Source: Microbacterium terrae (GTDB lineage Bacteria > Actinomycetota > Actinomycetes > Actinomycetales > Microbacteriaceae). From it: a stretch of DNA of 64,000 bases. Below are positions 43,857-55,321 of this stretch, in pieces (positions within the stretch are counted from its first letter, which is position 1; every line of letters begins with the position of its first letter). The notes beneath the pieces were generated by a model. It did not search any database. It was given only the letters and a program-made list of their open reading frames with translations, and was not told the DNA's origin. The stretch is taken from positions 806,001-870,000 of the forward strand of contig NZ_JAFDSS010000001.1 in the NCBI RefSeq assembly GCF_017831975.1, in the 5' to 3' direction. A program made the translations under genes and the position numbers.

Positions 43857-46522
43857 TCGGAGGATCGCGCTTCGCGCTCGCCCGCGCACGCGCCGCCCGT
43901 GCGCCCCTCGTCACCCTCGCGGTCGTCGCGGCCCTCGCCACGGCCCTCATCGCCGGGGTGGCCGTGCTCGTGGCGAGTGTCGATGCGGGCGAGGTGCGCA
44001 CCGCTCTCGCCGGGGCGACCGGCGATCGCGGCCGCGTCGTCGTCACGGTCGATGCGGATGCCTCGCCCGAGGACGTCGCCGCCGCCATCGACGCGGAACT
44101 CGCCGCGCGCGGAGCCGGCGGTGCGCTCGTCGCGTCCATCGACGGCGGCACGGTGGTGCTCAGCCCCGATCTCGGCCGCATCGACGGCTCGCACGCGGTC
44201 GCACTGGTGGAGGCGCTCCCCGAGCTGCGCGACGCCGTCGACGAGCGCGCCGGCACCCGGGTGCAGGTCGCCGGGGGTCTGCGCGACACCCTCGTGACGA
44301 TCTCGGCCGGGGTCCAGGCGCGCTCCGGCCCGACCGCGGTCGCCGTGGCGATGCTCGGCCTGATCTCGGCCGTCGTCGTGGGCGCCGTCGCCCTCGAGGC
44401 CGTCCGCGCGCGGGAGACCGAGACGCGCCTGCTCCGGGCGCGCGGCGTACGTCGCCGCCAGCTCTTCGCGCTCGCCGGTGTCGAGGCTGTCGTCGTCGCG
44501 GGCCTCGGCGCCGCGCTCGGCGGCGGCGTTACCGCGGTGCTCGCCCGGGTGCTCGGCGGCGTCCAGCTGCCGCTCCTGAGCGGCGTCGCCGCGCTGGCAG
44601 TGGCCGCCACAGCGTTCCTTGCGGCCGGTGTCGCCACCGTGCGCGGTGCCGATCGCGCCGCGTCGCGCGGACGAGCCGTCGCCGACATCGGCGTCGTCGT
44701 CGTGCTCGCAGTGGTGACCGGCCTCGCGCTGTGGCGCTTCTCGCAGGACGGCACTCCGGTGGTCGCGCGCGCCGGGGGAACCAGCATCCTCGACCCTCTC
44801 GTCGCGATCGCCCCGGCACTCGGCCTCGCGCTCGCCGCCGTGATCGGGGTCGCACTTGCCACCCCGATCGCCCGCGTCGTCGCCGCGTCGCTCGCGCCGA
44901 CCCGCGGCGTCGCGCCGGTGACACCGCTGAGGCTCGCAGCGCGTCGACCCGGGCGTCACGCGCTCCCGGTCGCGGTCGTCGCCTTCGCGGTCGGCGCCGT
45001 CACCGTCGCGGTCGCCTACCAGGGCACGATGGCCGCCCTCGGGGACGCGCCGGAGGCGCTGCGCGTCGGCGCCGACGTCCGCGCGATGTCGATCCCCGAC
45101 GACGTCGAGGCGGCGGCGGTCGCGGCGGCCGGCGATCCGGACGCGTCGATGCTCGTGCGGCCGATGTCGGCGAAGTCGTCGGACGGACGCGTCCCGGTGC
45201 TCGCCGTCGACGCCGCCGGACTCGGCGACGTGATGAGCGACGCCGGTGGCAGCATCGATCCGTGGGCGCTCGGCGAACTGCTCACTCCGCCCCCGCTCGG
45301 CGTGCCGGTCGGCGGATCGAGCCTCACCATCACGATCACCGCTATGCCGAACGACGGGATCGAGTTCGAGGGGGAGGCCTCCGAGGAGCCCGACCCTGCG
45401 GCAGTCGTCGTCGCGACGCTGGTCTCGGCCGACGGCGCGGTGCAGCGCGTCGAGTCGTCGAACACCGACGTATCGATCCGCGAGGACGGCGATGTCGTCT
45501 TCACCGAGGTCGACATCCGCGAGGTGTCGACCGAGACGTTCGACCTCGGCCCTGGGGACTGGGCGCTCGCAGCCGTCGACGCCCGGATGCATGACTCGAT
45601 ATGGACGTACGGCTCGGTGCGCGTCGACATCGCCGGCGCCGAACCGATCGACATGAGCGGCTTCAGCGCCGCGTTCGGCACCCCAGGCACCGTGTTCGCC
45701 GACCTGACCTCGCTGGTGTTCACGCCCGAAGTCGGAGAGAACACCACGCCGTCGACCCACGCGGTCGCCCCGGGGGTCGCGTCCAGCGTCCCGATCGTCG
45801 TCACCTCCGACGTCGCCGATGCGCTCAGCCTCGACGTCGGTGACAGCACCGCGTTCGACGTGTCTTCGCCCGACGTCTCCCTCGAGGCGGAGGTCGTGGG
45901 AGTCGTGCCCGTGCTGCCGGGCACGCCGTCGGGACGAGGCATCCTGTTCGACCGGACGACCGTCGGTGTGGTCACCGGCGTCGGCATCCCGGCGAACCAG
46001 GCCTGGCTGAGCACCGGAGACCCCGGTGCGACGGCAGCGGCCGTGGCCGACGAGTTCCCCGACGTCGTCGTGGCCGTGGCCGATCCCCGTGCAGCGCAGA
46101 GCGCAGCCGGCACGGTGCTCGCGTTCGCCCTCGCGGCGCTCGGCGCGACGGCCCTGGCGATCGTCGTGCTCTTCCTGCGGCGCACGCGTTCGCGGGCGGA
46201 TGCCCGTGAGCTGGCGCTCCTGGCGGTGCTCGGCCTCGGGCGGCGGCGCGCGGCACGCACCCGGGCCGCGGAGGACCTGTTCGCGGTCGCGCTGGGTGTG
46301 CTCGCCGGCGTCGCAGCGGGGCTCGCCACGGCGTGGCTCGTCGTCCCGACCCTGGTGCGGGCGGCCTACGGCACCGTTCCCGAGTCGTACCCGGTGCCGC
46401 TCGCGATGCCGTGGGTGCTGCTCGGCGCATCCGTCGTCGTCGCCGCCCTCGTGTTCGCCGCGATCATCGCCTCTGTGCGCGCTCCGGCGCACCTCGCCGC
46501 GCTGCTGAGGGAGGACGAATGA
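43853..46522 (+). CDS. FtsX-type ABC transporter permease 1
   Basis: The 889-residue protein has a first membrane helix near 20-42, a folded outer domain, three or more helices between about 160 and 400, a second large outer domain (about 400-745) and a closing group of helices, the doubled FtsX/MacB layout. The helix 2-3 loop carries E-T-R-L-L-R-A-R-G-V-R-R-R-Q, the usual ATPase contact segment, and R-E-L-A-L-L-A-V-L-G near 785 repeats it. It should pair with permease 2 and the two ATPases of the operon. Such systems export lipids, peptides or lipoproteins; the cargo is unknown. GTG start. Confidence 0.85.
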   Translation: MIGGSRFALARARAARAPLVTLAVVAALATALIAGVAVLVASVDAGEVRTALAGATGDRGRVVVTVDADASPEDVAAAIDAELAARGAGGALVASIDGGTVVLSPDLGRIDGSHAVALVEALPELRDAVDERAGTRVQVAGGLRDTLVTISAGVQARSGPTAVAVAMLGLISAVVVGAVALEAVRARETETRLLRARGVRRRQLFALAGVEAVVVAGLGAALGGGVTAVLARVLGGVQLPLLSGVAALAVAATAFLAAGVATVRGADRAASRGRAVADIGVVVVLAVVTGLALWRFSQDGTPVVARAGGTSILDPLVAIAPALGLALAAVIGVALATPIARVVAASLAPTRGVAPVTPLRLAARRPGRHALPVAVVAFAVGAVTVAVAYQGTMAALGDAPEALRVGADVRAMSIPDDVEAAAVAAAGDPDASMLVRPMSAKSSDGRVPVLAVDAAGLGDVMSDAGGSIDPWALGELLTPPPLGVPVGGSSLTITITAMPNDGIEFEGEASEEPDPAAVVVATLVSADGAVQRVESSNTDVSIREDGDVVFTEVDIREVSTETFDLGPGDWALAAVDARMHDSIWTYGSVRVDIAGAEPIDMSGFSAAFGTPGTVFADLTSLVFTPEVGENTTPSTHAVAPGVASSVPIVVTSDVADALSLDVGDSTAFDVSSPDVSLEAEVVGVVPVLPGTPSGRGILFDRTTVGVVTGVGIPANQAWLSTGDPGATAAAVADEFPDVVVAVADPRAAQSAAGTVLAFALAALGATALAIVVLFLRRTRSRADARELALLAVLGLGRRRAARTRAAEDLFAVALGVLAGVAAGLATAWLVVPTLVRAAYGTVPESYPVPLAMPWVLLGASVVVAALVFAAIIASVRAPAHLAALLREDE

Positions 46523-49247
46523 CGCCATCTCCCGGCCTGTTCGCGCTGACCCGGCGTCGCTTCGCCACGCCCCGCAGCGCCGCGATCGTGATCGTCGTGC
46601 TCACCGCGTTCGCCGCCTTCGTCATCGCCGCTGCTCCGCGGGCGCTCGTCGGCGTGGTGCGCGCAGAGGTGTCGCACCAGATCTCGGGCATGGCGGCATC
46701 GAGCCGCGACCTCACCGGAGACTTCCTCGGCCTGCCGATGCTCGGCGATGCGGGGGCGGGCGACGACATCGTGGGCGAGTGGGATGCCGGGGGCGCCCTG
46801 GCGTTCGGTGACCTGGGCGCGGGACTCGCCGCCGTGCGCGACGACTTCGACCCCGCCCTGCGCGAGCTCACCGGCACCGCCGAGTTCGCGGTGTACGGCG
46901 AGCCCTTCCTCGTGGTGCCCGAGGAACAGCCCGCCGACGACCCGTTCAGCGTCGTGCAGCTGCTCAGCGAGCCCGACGCGACCGCGCACGTCGAGGTCGT
47001 GGAGGGCCAGTGGCCGCGCGACTGGTCGGTCGATGAGGACGTGCTCGAGATCGCTTTGAGCGCGGATGCCGCGCAGACGATGGGCTGGCCTGTGGGTCAG
47101 GAGCGCGGCGTCCCGGCGCCGGGCAGCTCGCCCACCGACGGCGTGTGGGACGAGGACTTCCCGGTGCTACGGCTCGCGGCGGTCGTCGAGGCGATCGACC
47201 CCGACGACGATCGCTGGACGCACCTGCCGACGGCGTTGACGGCGACCGTCTTCGACGACGGCAACAGCCGCCCGCGGGCGACCGCCGCGGCCTGGGTGTC
47301 GCCCCTGTCGCGGTTGGCGCTCGACATGATCGACTCGCCGCGCATGGTGGTCTGGTATCCCGTCGACGGAGCCGGCGCGCAGCGGGAGGACCCGGCGGAG
47401 CTGCTCGCGGCGCTGCGGGCGGCGACGTCGAGCTCGGTCGCCGTCGAAGCGAGCGGTGAGACCCGGGTGCGGTTCGCGAGCGAGGTGCAGGACGTGCTCG
47501 CGACGGCGCTGTCGCGTGCGAACTCGGCGAGCTCGATCCTCGCTGTCGCCGCTGTCGGGCCGCTCGCCGTCAGCGTCGCCCTCGTCGTGCTCGCCGCGAC
47601 CCTCGTGATCCGTCGTCGTCGCACCGACCTCGCACTGATGTCTGCGCGCGGCGCCCCGCTCGCACGCCTGCGCGGTCTCCTCCTCGCCGAGGGCCTCATC
47701 CTGGGTGTGCCCGCGGCGGCTCTCGCGACCGCGGCCGGAGTGGCACTCACGCCGAACGACGCGGGGCCGCTGCCGACCCTTCTCGCCGTCCTGGTCGGCG
47801 TCGTGCCGGCAGTCGCCCTCGCGATGACCCTGCGTCCGGCGCTCCTCGAGCGGGGCCGCAGCGACCTCGACTCGCCCGTGCGTTCGCGCGCGGCGCGCAT
47901 CCTCGGCGTCATCGTGGTGATCGTCGCAGCAGCCGCCGTCGCGCAGCTGCTCGTGCGCGGCATCGGCCGGGGAACCGAGTCGATCGACCCCCTGGTCGTC
48001 GTGGCGCCGCTGCTCGCGACCGTCGCCGTCGCGCTCGTCGTGGTGCGTCTGCATCCGCTCCCCATCGCCGCGGCGCTGCGCGTCTCGCGACGGGGCCGGG
48101 GAGTCGTCGGGCTGGTGGGCGCCGCGCGCAACCTGCGCGATTCGGCTGCCGGCACCACCGCCGTTCTCGCCATGCTCGTCGCCGTGGCTGTCGCGGTGTT
48201 CTCGTCGGTCGTGCTGGCCACGGTCGACCGGGGTGCGGTCGTCGCCGCCCAGCGCGACGTCGGCGCCGACATCCGTCTGTCTGGTCCGTACTTCGATCCC
48301 GACACGATCGAGCGGATGCGCGGGACCGACGGGGTCTCCGACGCTGTCGGCATCCTCGCGGGGGACTACCTCGGTGTCCAGGGGCCGGACGGCTCCGCGA
48401 GCGTGCAGATCATGGTCACCGAGGCCGATCGCCTCGCCGACATCCAGCGCGGCATGGTCGGCGCATTCCCGGTCGGCGCGATCACACCGGAGTCCGACCC
48501 GATCGAGGTGGTGATGTCGACCGAGCTCGGCGCCGACGTCGGCACCGAGGGCGTCACGCTCGCCGGCACCCCGGTCGAGGTGACGGCGACGCTCGACCGG
48601 CTGCTCGGCATCTCGACGTCGACCAGCATCATCGTGATGGACGAGGTCGACTACACCGCGCTCACCACGCGCGGGTTCTTCCCGCGTTCGGTCTACGTCG
48701 ACATCGACGCGGACGCCGACCCGCAGGTCGTGGCAGCGTCGCTCGACGAGGTCGTCGGCGCCCCGCACTCCACAGCGCTCCTCGAGGAGTCGACGGCCGA
48801 GATCCAGGCGTCTCCGGCGGTCACCGCCCTGCGCTTCGTGCTGTTCGCGGCGCTCGTGATCGCGGTCGGCCTGTCGGTGGTCGCGCTGCTGCTCGTGGCC
48901 GGCGTCTCGCAGGAGTCGCGCTCGCGCGCCGTCGCACTGCTGCGCACGCTCGGCCTCGACCGTCGCCGTGCGCGCGGGATCGTCGCGTGGGAGTTCGTGC
49001 CGCTCGGCATCACCGCGCTCGTCGGCGGCGTGCTGCTCGGGGTGGTGCTGCCGCTGCTCGTGGTCGGATCGATCGACCTGAGACCGTTCACCGGCGGAGG
49101 CGGGCAGCCGAGCCTCGCCGTCGACCCGCTGCTGAGCGGCATCCTGATCGCGGCAGTCGTGGTCGCCCTCGCCCTCGCCGTCGTCGGCGGGGTGCTGAGC
49201 GCGCGGACCACCTCGATGGCCGCCGTCCTGCGAACCGAGGAGGACTG

Positions 49248-49248
<1 letters not shown>
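46519..49248 (+). CDS. FtsX-type ABC transporter permease 2
   Basis: The 909-residue protein has the same layout as permease 1: one N-terminal helix (about 22-43), an outer domain, a helix group with T-D-L-A-L-M-S-A-R-G-A-P near 370-381, a second outer domain and a final helix group with A-V-A-L-L-R-T-L-G-L-D-R-R near 805. The two permeases are similar in plan but not close in sequence, as in a heterodimer. The ATG at 46519 overlaps the previous stop as ATGA. The stop overlaps the ATPase start as TGATG. Confidence 0.85.
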
Positions 49249-50250
<1,002 letters not shown>

Positions 50251-50258
<8 letters not shown>

Positions 50259-50988
50259 CACGCAGACGCACTCGGCGCGGCCGGTGCTCGAGGCATCCGG
50301 ACTCTCCGTCGTGCACCGCACGCCCGCCGGCGACGTGCACGCGCTCGTCGATGCGTCGCTCGACCTGCATCCCGGCGAGCTCGTGGTGCTGATCGGCCCG
50401 TCGGGGGCCGGCAAGACGACGCTGCTGCACGTGCTGGGCGGTATCGAATCGCCGACGACCGGAACCGTGCGCGTCGGCGATGTGACGGTGACCGACGCTC
50501 CGGAGCGCGACATCGATCGGGTGCGTCGCGACGACATCGGCTACGTCTTCCAGTCCTTCGGGCTGATCGCGGCGCTGTCCGCGGAGGAGAACGTCGAGCT
50601 GCCCCTGCGGATCGCCGGTGCCGATCCCGCGGAGCGGAGCGCGCAGGTGTCCCGACTGCTGGAGCGCGTCGGTCTCGCCGGGCACGCGAAGCAGCGCCCG
50701 AACGAGCTCTCGGGAGGTCAGCAGCAGCGCGTGGGTATCGCCCGGGCCCTCGCGGCGGCGCCCCGGGTGCTGCTCGCCGACGAGCCGACCGGTCAGCTCG
50801 ACTCGCACACGGCCGCGGCGATGATCGACCTCATCGCCACGATCGCGCATGAAGACGGTCTCGCCGTGCTGCTCTCGACGCACGACCCGTCGATCGTCGC
50901 TCGCGCCGACCGTGTGCTCGAGTTGCACGACGGTGTGCTGCGCGCCGGCGCGGCGTTCGAGCCGGCCGTTCCGCCCCGCGCCTCCTGA
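50251..50988 (+). CDS. ABC transporter ATPase 2
   Basis: The 245-residue ATPase is a second MacB/LolD-type subunit. Walker A G-P-S-G-A-G-K-T-T is near residues 48-56, Q-loop F-Q-S-F-G near 96-100, signature L-S-G-G-Q-Q-Q-R near 151-158, Walker B L-L-A-D-E-P-T-G near 171-178 and the switch His in S-T-H-D-P near 209. It has no extension. Two ATPases and two permeases in one operon suggest a heterotetrameric exporter. The ATG at 50251 overlaps the end of ATPase 1 by 8 bases. Confidence 0.9.
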
Positions 50989-51045
50989 CCCGCGGGCCCC
51001 CGCCCCGGGGTGGGCGGTGTCGCAGGCCGGTGCGAGAATGCGAGG

Positions 51046-52575
51046 ATGCTGCTCGCCGACGTCGTGCGCGCGACCGAGGAGGTCGCGGCCACCTCGTCGC
51101 GCCGGGCCAAGACAGACGCGCTCGCCGCACTCCTGAGTCGGCTCGCACCCGACGAGGTGGCGCCTGCGATCGGGCTCCTCACGGCCAAGCCGCGTCAGGG
51201 GCGGCTCGGGGTCGGGTGGCGCACGCTCGCGGCGGTCGATGTGCCGCACGCGCATGAACCTGCGCTGAGCGTCGGCGAGGTCGACGCGGCGTTCACCGGG
51301 CTCGCCACCGCCGAGGGCGGACCCGGGTCGGTCGCCGTCCGGCGGGCGGCGCTCGATGCCCTCGCCGGCGCGGCCACGGCGGTGGAATGGGACTTCCTCA
51401 TGCGCGTCATGCAGGGAGAGCTGCGCACCGGCGCGCTCGAAGGCGTACTCCTCGATGCAGTCGCAGCGGCCGCCGATCGCCCCGCCGCCACCGTGCGACG
51501 AGCCGCGATGCTCTCGGGCGACCTCGGCGAGACGGCTCGGATCGCCCTGTTCGCCGCGGCCCACGAGCTCGAGGGCGTGGGGCTCGCCGTCGGGCGGCCG
51601 GTGCTGCCGATGCTCGCAGCGACCGCCGGCTCGGTGGCCGAGGCCATGGAGAGCATCGGGGGAGCGGCATCCGTCGAGTACAAGCTCGACGGCGCGCGCA
51701 TCCAGGTGCACCGTGACGGCGACGCGGTGAGCGTCTACACGCGCAGTCTCGCCGACATCACTGCGCGGGTGCCCGAGATCGTCGAGGCGGTGCGGGCGCT
51801 CCCGGCTCGACAGCTGATCCTCGACGGCGAGACCCTCTCCCTCGACGAGGATGGCGGGCCGCGGCCGTTCCAGGACACGATGGCGCGATTCGGGTCGGAT
51901 GCCGCAGCCGAGGGCATGCTGCGCCCCTGGTTCTTCGACATCCTCCATCGCGACGGCGTCGACCTGCTCGATGAGCCGCTCGCCGTGCGCCTCGAAGCGC
52001 TCGAGGAGGTCGTCGGCGCGCACCGGATGCCGGGAATCGTGTCGTCCGATCCGGCCGAGGCCGAGGCGCTGTCGGCGGCGGCGCTCGCCGCAGGGCACGA
52101 GGGGGTCATGGTGAAGGCCGCCGACTCGCCGTACGCGGCGGGGCGGCGGGGGAAGAGCTGGCTCAAGGTGAAGCCGGTGCTGACGTTCGACCTGGTGGTG
52201 CTCGCCGTCGAAGCAGGGTCGGGCCGCCGCACCGGTCTGCTGTCCAACCTGCACCTCGGGGCGCGCGATCCTGACGGCGCCTACGGAGAGCCCGGCGGCT
52301 TCGTGATGGTCGGCAAGACCTTCAAAGGTCTCACCGACGAGTTGCTGCGCTGGCAGACGGCGCACTTCCCGACGATCGAGACGCATCGTTCGGCGTACGC
52401 CGTGCATGTGCGGCCCGAGACCGTCGTCGAGATCGCCATCGACGGCGTGCAGCGATCGCAGCGCTACCCGGGCGGCGTCGCGCTGCGCTTCGCGCGGGTG
52501 AAGGGCTACCGTCCAGACAAGCGCCCCGACGAGGCTGACACGATCGACGCGCTGCGCGCCCTGCTGCGCGGGTGA
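51046..52575 (+). CDS. ATP-dependent DNA ligase
   Basis: The 509-residue ligase joins DNA nicks with ATP. The N-terminal DNA-binding ligase domain covers about 1-190. The nucleotidyl-transfer Lys213 lies in E-Y-K-L-D-G-A-R, with later motifs L-D-G-E-T-L near 255, G-V-M-V-K near 355-359 and S-W-L-K-V-K-P near 373-379. A C-terminal OB domain completes it. It resembles mycobacterial LigB. It would act beside the essential NAD-dependent ligase. The ATG at 51046 lies six bases after GAGAAT. Confidence 0.93.
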   Translation: MLLADVVRATEEVAATSSRRAKTDALAALLSRLAPDEVAPAIGLLTAKPRQGRLGVGWRTLAAVDVPHAHEPALSVGEVDAAFTGLATAEGGPGSVAVRRAALDALAGAATAVEWDFLMRVMQGELRTGALEGVLLDAVAAAADRPAATVRRAAMLSGDLGETARIALFAAAHELEGVGLAVGRPVLPMLAATAGSVAEAMESIGGAASVEYKLDGARIQVHRDGDAVSVYTRSLADITARVPEIVEAVRALPARQLILDGETLSLDEDGGPRPFQDTMARFGSDAAAEGMLRPWFFDILHRDGVDLLDEPLAVRLEALEEVVGAHRMPGIVSSDPAEAEALSAAALAAGHEGVMVKAADSPYAAGRRGKSWLKVKPVLTFDLVVLAVEAGSGRRTGLLSNLHLGARDPDGAYGEPGGFVMVGKTFKGLTDELLRWQTAHFPTIETHRSAYAVHVRPETVVEIAIDGVQRSQRYPGGVALRFARVKGYRPDKRPDEADTIDALRALLRG

Positions 52576-52680
52576 GCGGCGGGAGGACCGGGGTGACTGA
52601 GCGCGATCTGCCGCGCGCAGGGCGGCGAGACGAATCTCGTCAGGGGAGGCTGCTTCGCGCGGGCGGTGGGGGCGCCGGGG

Positions 52681-53337
52681 CTACGAGCGAGCTATCGCGT
52701 ACCGGTGCTCGGGTCGGCCCGTCGATCCGTACCGCAGCCGCACCTCGACCTGACCGCGGGTGGCGAGGGCGGCCAGATGCCGCTGCGCCGTCGCTCGCGA
52801 GATGCCCACCCGGTCGGCGATCTCGATCGCGGATGCCTCGTCGGCGCCGAGACCGTCGAGGATGAGCTGCTCGGTCGCCGAGCGCGACACCGTCGCCGGC
52901 TCCGCGCCGCCGTGCAGGATCGACAGCGCGCGATCGATCTGGTCCTGTTCGAGCGGCCGGTCGGTCTGCAGCACGTTGCGCATGCGTGAATAGCGGTCGA
53001 GGCGGTCGGCGAGCGACCGGGCCTCGAAGGGCTTCGTGAGGTAGGTGAGGGCCCCCGCCCGCAGCGCCCGGCGCACCGTCTGGGCATCCGTCGCCGCCGA
53101 CAGCACGAACGCGTCGACCGGGGTCGCGTCGACGAAGTCGACCCCGTCGCCGTCCGGCAGGAACGCGTCGACGAGCAGCAGGTCAGGCGTCTCCGTACGC
53201 ACCGCCGCACGCGCGGCGCCGAGCGAGTGCACCGGCTCGAGCGCGGTGAAGCCCGGCCGCGCCGCGACGAGATCGCGATGCAGGCCCGCGACGCGGAAAT
53301 CGTCGTCGATCACGAGCACGCGGATGCTGTCGGTCAT
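52681..53337 (-). CDS. Response regulator of the CitB/DcuR family
   Basis: The 218-residue protein has a receiver domain with the acidic pair D-D-D at 11-13, phospho-acceptor Asp57 in L-L-L-V-D-A-F-L-P and the Lys in Y-L-T-K-P-F near 99. The C-terminal winged helix near 150-215 (I-S-R-A-T-A-Q-R-H-L-A-A-L) binds DNA. It is the partner of the sensor kinase upstream: its ATG overlaps the kinase stop as ATGA. It probably activates the divergent citrate transporter. Confidence 0.92.
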   Translation of the reverse strand: MTDSIRVLVIDDDFRVAGLHRDLVAARPGFTALEPVHSLGAARAAVRTETPDLLLVDAFLPDGDGVDFVDATPVDAFVLSAATDAQTVRRALRAGALTYLTKPFEARSLADRLDRYSRMRNVLQTDRPLEQDQIDRALSILHGGAEPATVSRSATEQLILDGLGADEASAIEIADRVGISRATAQRHLAALATRGQVEVRLRYGSTGRPEHRYAIARS

Positions 53338-55136
53338 GGTTCCTCCTCGGACCGCGCAGTCGCGGTCTCGGTGTCGTGCGGCGCGGCGGGTCCGGGGTGA
53401 TCAGGCGTCCCGTCGCGGTCACGGGGTGCTGTATCCGACAGGCGGAGTGCGGCGGGGATCCTCGCCCCGAACACGGCCCCGCGCCCATCGCCGCCTCCGT
53501 CGATGAGCCAGACCTCGCCGCCCACACGCCGCGCCAGGTCTCGCGAGAGGGGCAGCCCGAACCCCCGGCCGTGCACGGCGTCGTCCGGGACACGCTCGAC
53601 ACGATCCACGTCGGCGCCGGCATCCGCTCCACCCGCGACTTCCGCGCGCCCGCCGGCATCCGACCGCGCCGCGCCGCCTGCGCGTGCGAACGGATCCGTG
53701 CCCGCGGGCACGCCGTTCCCCGAGTCGGAGACGGTGACCACGAGCTCGTCGGCGTCGCCGAGGAGGGCGACCTCGATCCACGCGGCGCCCGCGCCGTCGG
53801 ACGCGACGGCTGCGTCGACGGCGGCCGTGAGCGCGTTGTCGACGAGGTTGCCGACGATCGCCGCGACGTCTTCGACGGCCTCGAGCGTACCGAGGAGCAG
53901 GGTGTCGTCGGAGATCCGCAGTGCGACCCCGCGCTCGCGGGCGGTCAGCGCCTTTGCGCCGAGCAGCGACTGCAGGAACGGGTCGGTGACCCGCTCGATG
54001 CCGACGACGGCGAAGTCGACGGAGCCCCGGGCGAGCAGATCGCCGAGGAAGGCGCGGGCGTCGGGCACGCGCTCCGCGTCGAGCAGACCGGCTGCGACAT
54101 GAAGCCGGTTGGCGAATTCGTGCCGCTGCACCCGCAGCGCCTCGGTCATGGCGCGAACCGAGTCGAGGCGCGTGGCGAGCGCCTCGACGTCGGTGCGGTC
54201 GCGGATCACGATCACCTCGCCGAGTGCCGTCGCGTTCCGTGTCACCGGGCGCGCATCGATGTACAGCACGCGGTCGCCGACGACGACGCCGTCGGTCGCG
54301 CGTCCGGAGCGGATGTCGGCGACCACCGCGCCGCCGAGGCCGAGCCCGTCGAACGCCCGGCCGAGCGGAGCGTCGATGCCGAGCATCCGTTCGGCTGCGT
54401 CGTTGCAGACGCGCACCGTGCCGTCGGGGTCGAGCGCGATCACGCCGTCGCCCACCCCGTCGAGCACGGCCGCCTGATTCTGCACCAGCGCGACGAGCTC
54501 CTCCGGCTGCACGCCGAGGGTGAGCCGCTCGAAGCGCCGACGCAGCAGCAGCGTCGCGAGGGCGGCGAGGGCGACCGCGCCGCCGGCGACGATCGCGATC
54601 GAGGCGATCACAGCGGGAAGGTCGTCGAAGACGCTCGCGCGCTCGAACCCGACGCTCACCTCGCCTACGGGCGCGCCGCCGTCCGCAGGGAAGACGGGAA
54701 CCTTGGCGCGCGCCGACTCGCCGAGCGTGCCGACCTCCCAATCGACCACCTCGTTGCCCGCCAGCACCTCCTCGAACGGCGTCGAGACGACCTGCCCGAG
54801 GATCTCGGCGTTCGGATGGGCCAGGCGGATGCCGTGGTCGTCGGTGATGACGACGAACAGGGCGTCGGTGCGGGCGGCGACGTCGGCCGCGAGTTCCTGC
54901 AGGGGGCCGACGCTCAGGCCTGCGGCATCCGGTGTTCCTGGATCGGCCGAGTACTCGGCGACGAGTGCCTGCACGTCGGGATCCTCCGCGACCGTGCGAG
55001 CGATGTTGAGGGCGGATGCCTCGGACTCAGCGCGCAGCTGGCGCACGGCCAGCCAGCCGAAGACGGCGGTGCACACGGCGACGACCGCGACGACGGTCAC
55101 GAGCTGCACGAGCAGGAGTCGCGTGGCGAACCGCAT
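53334..55136 (-). CDS. Sensor histidine kinase of the CitA/DcuS family
   Basis: The 600-residue kinase has membrane helix 1 near residues 7-30, an extracytoplasmic PAS-like sensor (about 35-170), helix 2 near 175-198, a cytoplasmic PAS domain (about 215-320) and the kinase part. The phospho-His is His339 in V-Q-R-H-E-F-A-N-R-L-H, the CitA/DcuS signature. The ATP-binding N box is L-V-D-N-A-L near 438. The G1 loop is interrupted by an acidic Gly/Ala-rich insert near 490-530. By family it senses citrate or another di-/tricarboxylate outside the cell. Confidence 0.92.
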   Translation of the reverse strand: MRFATRLLLVQLVTVVAVVAVCTAVFGWLAVRQLRAESEASALNIARTVAEDPDVQALVAEYSADPGTPDAAGLSVGPLQELAADVAARTDALFVVITDDHGIRLAHPNAEILGQVVSTPFEEVLAGNEVVDWEVGTLGESARAKVPVFPADGGAPVGEVSVGFERASVFDDLPAVIASIAIVAGGAVALAALATLLLRRRFERLTLGVQPEELVALVQNQAAVLDGVGDGVIALDPDGTVRVCNDAAERMLGIDAPLGRAFDGLGLGGAVVADIRSGRATDGVVVGDRVLYIDARPVTRNATALGEVIVIRDRTDVEALATRLDSVRAMTEALRVQRHEFANRLHVAAGLLDAERVPDARAFLGDLLARGSVDFAVVGIERVTDPFLQSLLGAKALTARERGVALRISDDTLLLGTLEAVEDVAAIVGNLVDNALTAAVDAAVASDGAGAAWIEVALLGDADELVVTVSDSGNGVPAGTDPFARAGGAARSDAGGRAEVAGGADAGADVDRVERVPDDAVHGRGFGLPLSRDLARRVGGEVWLIDGGGDGRGAVFGARIPAALRLSDTAPRDRDGTPDHPGPAAPHDTETATARSEEEP

Positions 55137-55321
55137 GCCACCTCCTCTTCGTCGCCGGCATCCGAGCAGAATGCGCAGAACACACGCTACGCGCAGAACG
55201 TGCACCAATGCGAGATAGCGCGCGGGGGAGCGACCCGCGCCTCTATGGTCACGGGAGCGCATCCGGCCCGGGCGCGCACCACAGCAGACGCAGCAGACGC
55301 ACAGACGACGAAGGAGTCGAC
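55137..55321. promoter_or_regulatory. Divergent control region of the CitAB-type genes and citrate transporter
   Basis: The 185-bp gap contains direct repeats GCGCAGAAC at 55173-55181 and 55191-55199, 18 bp apart, with a third partial copy (GCAGAA) at about 55165-55170. They are likely response-regulator sites. No strong promoter boxes are seen. Confidence 0.45.

Noticed and set aside
43823..46528. A 900-codon open frame opposite the first FtsX permease
   Set aside because: Arg/Gly/Asp-rich low-complexity translation, antisense to a protein with clear membrane helices and family motifs.
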